Below are positions 34,301 to 45,189 of a DNA stretch of 64,000 bases, piece after piece. Source of the DNA: Phragmites australis (taxonomy: Eukaryota > Streptophyta > Magnoliopsida > Poales > Poaceae); NCBI RefSeq assembly GCF_958298935.1, contig NC_084921.1:44735001-44799000 (forward strand), given 5' to 3'. How positions within the stretch are numbered: the stretch's first letter is position 1; each line of letters starts with the position of its first letter. The position numbers and the translations under genes are program-made. Below the pieces are notes generated by a model. It ran no database searches. It was given only the letters and a program-made list of their open reading frames with translations, and was not told where the DNA came from.

Positions 34301-35757
34301 ATCTTGAATGCAATTGCACACATCAATCCCGGGACGAAGTGGTTCGTATCGACTGGTGGCATGATGGCCAGCGATGGCGATATCATTAAACCGGTAATGC
34401 AGCGTGTGTTTTGGTGCTTCAATCAATGCGTGGAAGCCTTCAAACATTGCCGGCCCGTGATAAGTGTCGACGCCACATTCTTGACTGGAAAGTACAAGGG
34501 CGCACTGATGATTGCTGTTGGTATCGATGCAGAGGATCAGTTGATCCCTCTAGCATTTGCGCTGACGGAAGGGGAGCGGAACAGTAGCTGGTCTTGGTTT
34601 ATGTGCCTGGTTCGCCGTCACGTAATTGGAGCGGGCCGACAAGTCTGCATGATATCGGATCGACACTAAGGTCTCCTCAATGCAGCAAGGGAATACATGG
34701 AAGGTTAGCCTCCTCTCGTGCACCGGTGGTGCATGCGGCATTTTGCTACGAACATTTGGAGAAGACAGAAAAGCAAGGAGGTACTTGCCAAACTCAAAGT
34801 AGTTTGCAAGGTTAAAGAAGAGAGACTGTTTGAAAAGAAGCTAGTAGAATTGGAGATGATATTGAACGAGCCTGCGAAAGAGTGGTTAAAGAGCGAAATA
34901 CCTAACAAGTCCAAATGGGCGCAGGCTTTTGATGCGGGAGGATGTAGGTACGGGATTATGACAACAAATATCTCGGAGGTATTCAACAACGTCCTTAAAG
35001 GCATCCGTGCAATGCCGGTTTCTGCCATCGTTGAGTACACCTTTCATAAATGCAACTACTACTTTGTTGATCGGTGGAAGAGAGCACGCGCAGGTATCGA
35101 TGCTGGTGAGGTGTGGGGAAAAGCCGTTGCTAAGCACCTCATGTCGCAGGGGGAGATATCATCTGCACAAGAAGCTCAGCTCTTTGATCCTAGGAGCTAT
35201 GTTTACAGCGTGAGGTCTGCATTTCGGACATGCGTGGGGGGGTGAGGGCTCCGGCGGCAGAATCTACAGAGTCGACTTAACCACAGTGCAGTGCACGTGC
35301 AGGACCCCACAATTGCTGCATATCCCGTGCTCCCATGTTATCACAGCATGCCGGGCAAGAAGAGTAGACCATACAAGTTCCGACTACCTAATCCCATTGT
35401 ACTAAAAAATGATGGCTCTGAAGACTTGGGAGTCCACCTTCGAGCCCTTACTTGATGCTTCACAGTGGCCGGAGTACAATGGCGACGAATATGTGCCCGA
35501 TTGTGGGCTATTGAAACAAAAAGCAGGGAGGAGGAAGAGGAAACGTCTTCGGAACGAGATGGATGATAGCAGCAAAGGTTACGGTGAAGACATGTACGGA
35601 GTAGGAGACTTTGACGAGGCACCTATTAAAATCCGTTGCTCCATATGCCACCGGTTGGGGCACAGGATGGAACAACACAAGGCGGGTCCAAAAAATAATC
35701 CTAATCGTAGGAAAAGGGGGAATTCTAGTAGCGGGGAAGTAGATCGCAGCCAGGTAT
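31398..35757 (+). pseudogene. MURA-like MULE transposase gene, split by a solo LTR
   Basis: The ATG at 31398 follows a TTTGTGTAG acceptor, so the leader is spliced from the TIR. The N-terminus is MERIVRVFYGGTVSSTGEID. Coding breaks at 31585 and resumes exactly at 33154 when the LTR and one GATGC copy are removed (KLDAGRGGKAHYIVM). An acidic region follows, then the zinc DNA-binding domain (CQKGCGWGIWVRRI ... HTC, about 33970-34070). The MULE catalytic core comes next (VISVDATFLTGKYKG, about 34455; CMISDRH, about 34650). The SWIM finger CTCRTPQLLHIPCSH is at about 35299-35345, and a knuckle-like CSICHRLGH lies near the end. Damage: TAA 34667, TAG 34706, a frameshift in a G-run near 35235, and TAA near 35403. 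The last exon ends CAG-GTATAGG (35754), a donor that would splice to 35863, the first base before the PMD start. Transposase would bind the TIRs and cut and paste the element. Confidence 0.92.
31586..33148 (+). mobile_element. Solo LTR (copia Maximus/SIRE-like) inside the transposase gene
   Basis: 1563 bp from TGAAAGTGCATCTAGG to CTCTAGGCACTTTCA, with 9-bp inverted ends (TGAAAGTGC). It is flanked by a perfect TSD GATGC (31581-31585 and 33149-33153). It has a TATA box (GGCTATAAATGCC, about 32390). It carries many CCGGAGTCTCCGG and CACCGGATACTCCGG palindromes in 31930-32350 and again at 33005-33075. No internal coding region remains, so it is the product of LTR-LTR recombination. Lineage is a guess from the ends. 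Confidence 0.9.
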
Positions 35758-36374
35758 AGGTGCATAACCCGCTATCGTGTTGTTGTTCTTTATATAATGT
35801 TTTGTACTTGCCATAACATTTTTTTCCGCTCACAAACAACTATCTCACTACTTACATTGCAGGGCGATGGCGCACCCCGACTACCCGCTCCTTGAGACGT
35901 TTTACGACCGGGAGCACCGAGCACATCTTATGGTCGACAACGGCGAGGTATGATTTATGCTTGCTTGTTACTTCTACTTGTTACGTAAGATGCATGTGTC
36001 ACTTACATTTTGAAGTTTCAATGATTCTTTCAGGTGTTATCTCCTCTGCGTATTCGCACTCACAGCCCTCTCAGGTGGGATGAGAGGTACGCCCCATACA
36101 TTGGGCGTGCAGGCTTCCTACCGTTGGCCCGGTTGGTCACGATCGGGTTGCCCATGTTCGACAATGCAGCTTTGACGGCGCTAGTCGACCGCTGGAGGCC
36201 TGAGACACACCTTCCATCTCCCTTGCGGCGAGCTCACGATCACTCTTCAGGATGTGGCCATGATACTCGGGCTTCCAGTCGACGGTCGGCCTGTTTGCGG
36301 GAATGTGCAACCCGCAGGGTGGAGAGACATGGTCGAGATGATTGTTGGGACTAGGCCACCAAAGCCTGCGCAGG

Positions 36375-39300
36375 TGTGAGGAACCGTCCAAATAGTATTC
36401 TAATTAATCATCAGGAGGATCATTATTCACAATCACAACCTCAACGATTAACCAGAATACCATTCCGGTAGTCCCGGCACGTGTTTTGTGCCCAGGATCG
36501 GAACACATGCCTTCCAACTCAAATATCAGAACACAGTTTAACAGAGAGAAAGTAATTAAGCTGTATTACAATACTTAAACATACAACTGCTTCTACAATT
36601 TACAACAAAAGAGGAATAACAACAACTACGCGGCGGAAGATAAACCTATACAACAAAAGAGTATGGAGCCGGATGCCCTTAGGCTCCATACCAAAAACGT
36701 CAGAGTTCAGAGTAGAAGGTGCTACTCCTGCCCACCACCCTGATCGGCAGGCACAAAGTAGCCGAACACTGCCTCTTCCTCGCCAACCTGCGAACCTGAA
36801 AGCAACTTAAGGGCAGCACCCCTTCGTACGAAGGTACTAGCAAGTCTTACACAATATGAGTATATATATATTCTCGACTCCAAGGATCATGCATTTAAAG
36901 CTGTAGCAAGGATTAAGACATGTTTAAGTTCATTAAGTGGTAAGCAACCTAGACTCTAGGTGTAAGCAACTGACTTAACCAACCACCGACTCAAACCCTG
37001 CCAACCAACTGATCAGAACAGATATATGAACAACAAGTGTATGAAAGTAAACCATTACCACCAAACCACCGACAACATACCGACCAAACCACCCCAAACC
37101 AACCATGCCACAACCCACATCGAAACTCTACGACCAAAACATGGTCGCTCGGTGGAGATAAGCGATAGCAATGCTCATGACCGAGAGCGTGGCAGTTCGA
37201 ACTGATTATACACCCTGCAGGGGGATACTCCTGGACCCACACGACACAGGGACCATACGGCTTGTGCCACCCGCTAAGATGCACACAAGGGGGTACCCGT
37301 GACAACCTTTCCCAACCAGGCCCAACCATGTGGATCAACCATAGCTCGGCGAGGCGGTATTAGAACTATTCCCCGAGCAAACTAATACCGCTAAAAGCCC
37401 GGACTCAAACCGGACTCACACCGTCTATGACGAGGCCCACATGACCACGTCTGCGAAGGTAATCAGCTCGCCTACCATTATATCAGCATGTGGTGAGTAA
37501 GGTAAGTGCTAAAGCCGACTATACCGACGATCGGTGCTTAACCGGTGCAAGCGGTCTACGGTGTCCGGGTTCCCTCCCTGAACTGCCTGAGGACTCCTTG
37601 TGAGCAGATGACACCCCTAACACCGCCCACACCTCGTCTCAACTCACCACTCACCAAACCGACTCATCATCAACACAACCACAAGGGTGAACAAGTAATA
37701 AGCCCTAGGCTTGCGACAACGGTGGACGCCGTCGTCGACTTCTACCGGAAAGCCTAAGTACCACTAAGCATAGCGAACTATAATTAGACCTCGACGACAC
37801 CACTAGGCTCCAAGGAATAACACATGACACGTGACCGAAACGGGAGAATGCATAGGCATAGGTTCTACCCGACTCGGTACCCGACACATGCAATGTATAC
37901 ATAAGCGTAGATAACATATTAGATTTTCAAGTAGACACGGTGCAATATGATAGATGCTTGCCTTGCTGCCCTGACTGCTGCCCGACACTACCCGAGTCAC
38001 GATCACCACTGCGGGAACCTCCGGGGACAGCCTCGTTCGCCTCGTTCGCCGGGTCAAAGTTCTCTAAAAGAATAACGCATGCAATGTAATGAATATGAAT
38101 GTTATGAAATGAAGGATGCTCCATAGAATGCGATAACACTGCAAATCGTCAGGGCACGAGTTCTAAAGCATCGAAGATTTTTCTTAAATGGGATTACTGT
38201 TAAACGTTTGAACACTTCTAGGATTAATTAAGCTTAACCCTATATAGAATTGTAACAACATCTAACATATGGGTGATTATTTTTGCTGAGCGGGAAACCA
38301 ATTAACAAGATTTACAAAATTGATCTCATCAATTTTAGAGTTACCAATATTAAATTATGGATTAATAAAGCTCAAACCTATTTTATTAACCCATGCAATT
38401 TAAATACACATTTCATAGCTCCCAGTATTTTTAACATGTAGACAATGATCATATAAACCTAATAAAATTGGTTTCATGAATTTTGGAGCTATATACGATT
38501 TTCTATGCACTTTCTAATATTCAGCCGAAATACTGGTTGCACAACAAACGGATTTCTTCTTTTCCTACCTTATTCCGAATTAAAAAGGTCTGCACTCTTT
38601 TTCACCCACCGCTAACTAGCTACAGCCACTGAGCAATGGGGCCGGCTTGTGAATTCAGTCCCAAAAGCCGTGAGGCCATGCTCAGCACGGAGCATCCATG
38701 GCCGGTGGCAAGGCACGCGCCGGCGACGGGCTTAGCACAGGCCACAGACGGAAGAGGGACAGGGGAAGCTCACCAGTGGTTCGGCTTGGACGGAGGCGGC
38801 TCAGAGCAGAGGGTCGACGGTGGAATCTCGGAGCTCTGCACCGGAGCTAAAGAAGAAGGGACGATGCGACGTTGCCGCCGGTGAACGACGGCGCCAAACC
38901 ATCGGTGGAGGGTGGCAGCGGCAATAGTCCACCACTAGGAACTCCTCTGGGTGGCACTCGACTGGCGGGCTCGGCTGGAAGACGGTCGGCGGCGAGCGGA
39001 GAGGCACGACGGCACAAGGCGCATGCAGACGGCCGCGCCGGCGTCAGGCCGAGGGCCAACAAGCACGTGCGAAAGCTTTCAGCGGTCGCGGGGAACCGGT
39101 TTGAGCATAGCTCGGCTGACGGGCCCGGCCAGAAAGGTCCGGTGACGAGCGCCCGACGTGACGGCGGTTAGAGCTCCGCGGAAGACACGCCGGCCACGGG
39201 CCTAAGTCAAAGTCACGCGCGCCAAAGCTCCGGAGAGGTCCAGCGACATTGGCCGAGCAGTGGATTTGGTCGGCGAAGTGGCTTGGTGGGGCTTCACGCA

Positions 39301-39978
39301 GAATTCAGCTTGGGGATGCTTCGTGCGGTGGCGTGGCTGTGCGTGGAGAGGATGACGACCACGAGCTTCACGGTGAGGGATAGATCGGGGCTGTTCGGCA
39401 GCTGTGGTCACCGGCTCAACGGGGCGACGACTCGTCTAGGCAACAGCTTCTCACGGTGGCGCTCGTGCGGCGAGGTCCTCACGGATGAGCTCGCAGTCTC
39501 GTGGGTGTGCTGCGCCGTGGTGCAGAGAGTCAGCAACGCTGGCGAACGCATGCGAGCGTGGCCAGCTGAGGCACTGACCATGCGCGAGCTGGTGAGGTGG
39601 TAGCTGCTTGGCTGAGCTAATGTAGTGAGCTGCTGCTGCAAGTATGCCGGTGTGTGTGTGGCATGGGTGATGGCTTGCAGGAGAAGGAAAGGGAGGAGGA
39701 GAGCAAATGGCTTTTGCCTGCTCGGTTGCTCCTCTGCTGGATTCAGTGGAGAAGGGGAGATAGAGATGGCGTGCTGCATTTTTTTGCTACTCCTGTGAGG
39801 AAGGACCGGAAGAGCTTGAGGTGGCAGGATAGGATGGATGATTGCCTCACTTAGTCAAGAAAAACGGCACCGGCTCTGATCTGTGTGCTGTCCAGATGAG
39901 TGAGTGAGAGAGAGCAAGAGGTGGCAGCTTTGCTCAAGGTCAAGAATGGCTGCGCCGGCCTGCTCTGCTGTGAAGGAA

Positions 39979-40023
<45 letters not shown>

Positions 40024-40515
40024 ACAGCAACAGAGAAGAAGCTAGATAACTTTTGGTGTTAGTTTGTACTAGTGTCTTCAGTTTCTCATTTGTTTTCTCA
40101 AACTTCTCTAGTGGTTGAAAAGTCATCATAAAAATTGAGGATCAATTTTACTGGATTCTATAATTCATGTGCAACCCATTTTAACTTGTTTGACCCATAA
40201 TGCTTGAGCCAATTTCAAACTAAAATTCTCTAAACATGCAACCTTTACTAAATTGTGGTAATTTTTATGCCTCCAAAGTAATTCCCAAAAAATTTGGAAA
40301 ATTCATTTATATTCCTCGCATGTCATGTACTAATTTCTAAAATTGTTTCCAACCCTATATTGTATAGCAATATTGTGAGTTACTTAACAATGTATCAATT
40401 AATATTGATTTTTACAATTTGATTAATTGAAAATGCATGCTCATAAATTACCAAAACAATAAAGCATGATGCCAATGATGCTTAATGACATGCTTAAGCC
40501 TTTTGGGCTGTTACA
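36375..40515. mobile_element. 4.1-kb LTR-type insertion (probable solo LTR) in the PMD gene
   Basis: It runs from TGTGAGGAACCGTCC to TTTGGGCTGTTACA with a perfect TSD GCAGG (36370-36374 and 40516-40520). Removing it and one TSD restores the reading frame KPAQDAKDKK. In reverse it starts TGTAACAGCCC, like LTRs of grass chromovirus-type gypsy elements. No gag or pol is seen. A GC-rich segment (38630-39620) has Ala/Gly/Arg-rich frames without known domains. A (GA)n tract lies at 39982-40022. It is either a long solo LTR or a non-autonomous element; no second LTR copy was found inside. Confidence 0.75.
39982..40022. repeat. (GA)n microsatellite
   Basis: About 20 uninterrupted GA repeats within the LTR-type insertion, likely polymorphic in length. 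Confidence 0.95.
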
Positions 40516-42545
40516 GCAGGACGCGAAGGACAAGAAGCCTTCAGGCGTCAGCTTCGCTTGGTTAGCTCAGAACTTTACAGAATGTCCTCACGATGCAGCG
40601 GACCATGTCGTTGAGAGGTACGCCCACGCTTGGTTGTGGCGTCTAGTTGGAGGCTACTTGTTCCCCGATGGGAGTGGGAACACAGTATCGTGGATGTACT
40701 TGCCGCTACTAGGAGAGGAATGGGATAACGTCGGGCTTTACAGTTGGGGATTAGCCACGTTAGCATGGCTATACCGGCAGTTATGTGATGCTTGCCGGCG
40801 TAGTGGGGATCATGCCAACCATGGTGGATGCGCGTACCTCCTGCAGGTCTGGATGTGGGAGCACCTACCGGTTGGCAGACCCGATCATTTCTCCCCCGGG
40901 GTACGTTTTAAAGTTTTGTTGCAATTTGTATTCTTTGGGGATATTTGCAAATGTCATATTATGTGTGTTACCCTGCAGGTTTGGCAGTTCGAGGACGAGG
41001 GCTCGCTCCCTACCGTTGCTTTCTTATGGAGAAACGTCCGGGCAGTGACTGGAAATGCAGTAAGGCGCTACCTCTTCTACACTAACGAGCTAGACTGCAT
41101 CATGCAGAGCCACGTAAGTGCGATTGGTTTTGAATTTCATATGGTACGCACTTGCATAAGCCAACTGACATTTGTGCTTTGCATCAGGTGACATGGGAGC
41201 CATACGACCGGCACGAGATCCTTTCGATGGGTCTAAGCCCTTTGTGCACACGGGACATGGAGTATTGGCGGTCTGTTCTCCCGCTAATTTGCTTTTATAT
41301 TGTAGAGATGCATTGTCCAAACCGTGTGATGAGACAGTTCGGGAGGTTGCAGCGGACACCTCCGGACACGACACCCACGTCCGTGGCTCTGCACAAGTGA
41401 GTACTAATACGTCTTGCATGGTCCAAGTTCTGTTTCATGTTGTGCTTGTATGTAATGTTATATCCGCTATCGTGCAGAATTGATAGGAGGAAACAACGCG
41501 GCGCTCGCGATTGGCGTGACATGCACCACAACTACTTGGTGCAATGGAGCAACCGAGCGCAGACAATCATTCACGGTGGACCCGCCCACCGCTCGGGTTC
41601 GTACCGCGACTACCTAAGGTGGTTGCACGACTCTTCTAGGTTGGCAATCAAGCTGCCACGAGTTGCTGTTGCAGCGGAGAACTTGCCGGACTCTGATGAC
41701 GAGGACGACCTCGTAGATGAGTACGACCAGATCATGAGGCACAGCCTTCAGCCCGAGCGGGCTCCGCTTCATAACTACATGGTATCCGTATTTCGCCGCA
41801 TCGTTCATTCCTTCATGGTTTGTACTCAATTTTACGTATTGCGTCGGTTTTGCAGGGACAGCAGCTCGGCGACTAGCCAACGAGGCTGGCCAAGCTTTGT
41901 TTGTCCCTCCCGGGTCGGCAGAAGAGGTTGGCCAACTGCGTGCTTTTGTTGAGGTAATTGTTGTCTAAGTTACAACTGTTCAAAATGTTTCCTACTTGTG
42001 CTCACACTCAGTAATTTTGTCCAATTTCTTTACAGAGGGTTCGTAGGAGCTGTCGTCGCCTTGCTTACAAGATGAACTGCATGACGGCCCCCGATGTGGC
42101 GTTTGCACACGGTGCGCATTCTTCGGATCCACCGGCTGGCCATACGGGTGCTTCGACACAGCAGCAGACGCCGGTGCATTACGGCACCCAGACTCGCACC
42201 CGCAGTAGTAGTGTGGCTCGGACCCAGTCGTGCAGCATGACTGGAGCCGGCTCTACTTCCGTTGGGACGGCTTCACGAGGCAAGGCCCCACAAGAGCAGA
42301 GCGAAGAGAGCGAGGATCAGAGCTCCAATGATGGAGACCCATCGTACGGCGCGCGGATGTTATGGGGACCTCGCAGCTCGCAGGGGCCCCTCCCGCTACC
42401 CAGCCTTCTCAGCCCCCACGCCATCACCGAGATAGGACAGACATCGCCAGTGACAATGTCCTTCCATCCAACACGGCCCGCGAAAGACGGAAGAAGAAGC
42501 CCTACACCCCTGGGATGTGACCGACTACATTGTTCGCTGCCCTAG

Positions 42546-43885
42546 TTGGTTTTGTGTGTTTGTGGTTGCAAGGACAACATGTAATGTTAAACTCCGAATT
42601 TACCATGTCCCGTTCATCTTTGTTTGTAATCCGTGACCTTAGCTACCACGACTTTGTGCTCCACGACTTGGTTTTCACTTTAATGTCTCGAATGTTAAAG
42701 AGATTCGATAATTCTGTGTCACGCTCTATGGGTCGTCACTTTTGCAAGTCATCCAAGTTTCGTAGTATGATTGTTGAATTTTAGTTTGTTTTGTGTTCAA
42801 TTCTTAGTCGATTCATTTTACCTTCTCGTGTTTAACAATTGGAAAAACAAATTCTTACGGACATAACGAGGCATCCCAATCTTCACGAATTAGAGCTTTC
42901 TTTACAATGTTACCACCGAAACCAACGCATCGGAATTCACAAAATTGCACCGTGTCTGTCTGCTGCACAGTTTGTCGTGCCAAGGTCAATGGCGTGACTC
43001 CACGGCTCAGTCGTGCCATGGATCCTGGCGTGACAATCTGAGCAGTCACGCCGAGGTCCGCCCTCCCACGGCCGAAGCTGACCTTTCCTGGAATTTAATG
43101 GTGCCTGGCACGACTGAGTAAGGAGTCACGCCAGGGAGGGTGGCGTGACTCCTTGGCTGTCCTGCCTTTTCTGGATTTTGAGGACCTATGGCGTGACTAT
43201 GTACTTTGTCGCGCTAGGAGCCCTGGCGCGACTCAGTACACAGTCACGCCCGGCATTCCCCCCCCCCCCCCCCCAAAATGATGCCGGGGTGTACTGCAAA
43301 TTGGCAAGGCCCGGCGTGACCCGGCACATTGTCACGCCAGGGAGGTTGGCGTGACAGAGAGCACATGGCTGCAGGGATTTGTGACCTGTACCCTTTTTGG
43401 TAAAAGTTCGACGAACCATCCTTTGCTGACATGGCTCTTAACTGCTCCATCACATTCTTTCCGCCCTTCGCATCCAATCAACAGCTTTTTGCCGGGTTCA
43501 AAATTCCCTGCCTCATTTTACATACGAATTTCAATTTATCCAACTCATATTTGCATATTCATTCCTCAGGGCGCGGATTACCGTTCGCGACAGTGCCCGT
43601 GGTAGTATAGTACAAATGCCACTCCTAACAAACAAACAAACTCTGAAACCGAAGTTTACAAGGAAAAACTAGAATGCCGTGCCGTCCGAACATGAAGTTA
43701 TGCGAGACAGAGAGCAAGGGACAGTAGCGTTCAAACTAATACTACAAAATCCATTACCACATTACACCCGAAAATGAGCAAAAGCATTAAATTTAGGTCT
43801 GACATACAAATATTCATTGCTCGTCGACGAGGATTACATATCACGTTCATAAATAGGCGACACAAGACAATTTGTACTGCTCCGT
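42546..43885. other. Spacer between the convergent MULE genes
   Basis: There is no coding frame. It holds the 3' UTR of the PMD gene, a dyad cluster (42974-43355), a run of about 18 C (43258-43275) and the 3' UTR of the minus-strand gene. Confidence 0.6.
42974..43355. repeat. Internal cluster of the same 25-bp dyads
   Basis: Full 9-7-9 copies start at 42974, 43010, 43125, 43208 and 43331. Single arms lie at 43045, 43106, 43188, 43243 and 43312. Arms are the TIR motif (GTCRYGCCA and TGGCGYGAC) with more variation. The cluster lies midway between the stop codons of the two convergent genes. It is not part of either TIR. Confidence 0.85.
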
Positions 43886-45122
43886 CTAATCGTCTAGCCC
43901 ATCATATAACACCTCGTCATCATCGTCGTCCGGGATAACCACGGGTAACTTACCGACAAGCACCTTCATTGTTTCTATTTCTACCTCTGTAGCCGAAACA
44001 TCTTTACCCGCCATGGTAGTATTTCTCATGGGGGGATACAAAGCATGGTAGTAATCACGAATTTCTTTCTTCCTGTTATCCAAATAGCTTGACAGCACGT
44101 TTCGAGGACGCTTACTCCGCCATGCAATCTCATGATCAACCGCTCCTTTATCGAGGTACTCCTCCCACGAACATTTCCGTGTTCTCTGCTTAAGGAAATA
44201 GATATGCACAACAATTAAAAATACGATAGTGCATTATTAAATATAAATACAACGCATTAACCAAACATATCGTTGCCGACCACATGTCCGCAGTAGTACC
44301 CCACTCCAAGTTCCGATGGCACTATCCCGTGATTCGCATTCACACCACAAGGGCACTTTCTTGGGGCACAAGGTTCTATAACCCTTTTCCCCTTCACTTC
44401 ATCTTTTTCTTCATCTTTCCATAGACCGTCAGGTCCGTACAATGGATCCCGGAAACCACATGTTGCACCATGGCGCTGCATTACAGTTCGACATACATGT
44501 TACGCAACAAACTTCTCAACCGCACTCATATCGTAAACAAGGACTCCTGCACATTTCTTACCCTTGTCATCCCTTCGCAACGAAAGTAAGGCGACCCCCC
44601 CCCCCAGAAGGTTCACAAAGTACGCTTCGCTTTCCGCAATTGCACAACGGAGGATCCGCAACACGTGTAGTTTTCAATTGCCACTTCTCTTTATCCGTTA
44701 ATTTTGGGGCATTTGGTGGTGGGGGGACCCAACGAACAAACTTCTCAAATGGCTTCGGATACTGACTAAACTGTTTCACCTACAGAATCCTCTGATCATA
44801 TATATCGGGCCCATCTATCCATCGGAAGAAATAGCACATCTCCCACTCCGACAAATTATTAAAACGTCACATATGCAAAAGTATTGCCATTTCCTTCTAC
44901 CATTATCTTTAACAAAAAAACACTCACACGATAATCCGAGCACATGTAGTAAGCCTGACCGGCAGTATCTTCGTGCAGCGACTGAAGAACCACGGCTCGC
45001 TTACCACAGTCACAAGTCGGGACAGGGAGGGCGGGGGGAACCGGAGCATCTTTGCAACTCACATCGGGATACTTCTTACCGATATGTGCCCACTTTTGCT
45101 TGCGCCATAAGTTCGACGTCAT
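43886..45122 (-). pseudogene. Convergent MULE gene with GRF-like zinc motifs (mudrB position)
   Basis: The ATG at 45122 follows a CATGTAG acceptor at about 45132. The leader exon lies in the 3' TIR and ends at an AAAG-GTATGTC donor near 45452. Exon 1 (45122-44928) has CDCGKRAVVLQS ... AYYMCSDYR. A GTGAGTG donor leads to EWEMCYFFRWIDGPD; together these resemble a GRF-type zinc ribbon (CxCG ... C ... CxFFxW). A second copy starts LCNCGKRSVL (about 44650) and is broken by a G-run frameshift, followed by VQRHGATCGFRDPLYGPDGLW-like text and a third cluster (CPCGVNANH ... YYCGH). An intron from about 44262 to 44192 joins to RTRKCSWEEYLDKG, and the protein ends in an acidic tail PDDDDDEVLYDGLDD. In-frame stops near 44778 and in 44480-44580 make it defective. 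I know similar ORFs from MULE-related proteins but no function. Confidence 0.7.
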
Positions 45123-45189
45123 ACCGATAAACTACATGAATATCGAAGCTACTCATTATTCATCTCAATTCTACTACAAATCATCTCAC

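Larger units (their letters stand above)
35867..42520 (+). pseudogene. Plant mobile domain (PMD/MAIN-like) gene carried by the MULE
   Basis: Exons: 35867-35947 (MAHPDYPLLETFYDREHRAH), 36034-36374 joined to 40521-40900 after removing an LTR, 40979-41113, 41188-41396, 41478-41781, 41856-41953 and 42036-42520. Splice sites are canonical. The PMD core reads RAGFLPLARL, then (frame 2 after a short deletion near 36206) FHLPCGELTITLQDVAMILGL, VDGRPVCG, then FAWLAQNF, RYAHAWLWRLVGGYLFPD, LPLLGEEWDNVGLYSWG, WMWEHLPVGRP, and PYDRHEILSM. The C-terminus is Ser/Thr-rich and ends RRKKKPYTPG. Breaks: frameshift near 36206, LTR insertion at 36375, frame mismatch at 41856, frameshift near 42360. PMD proteins occur both as host genes (silencing and meristem roles in Arabidopsis) and in MULEs; here it sits inside one element. 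Confidence 0.88.

Noticed and set aside
38636..39603. Host gene inside the 4.1-kb LTR-type insertion
   Set aside because: Frames are short, in several phases, and Ala/Gly/Arg-rich. No domain and no consistent splice sites.
43258..43275. Long C run, and G/C runs at 44592 and 59537
   Set aside because: Interesting as frameshift sites, but homopolymers are the most likely places for sequencing error, so I do not count them as biology.
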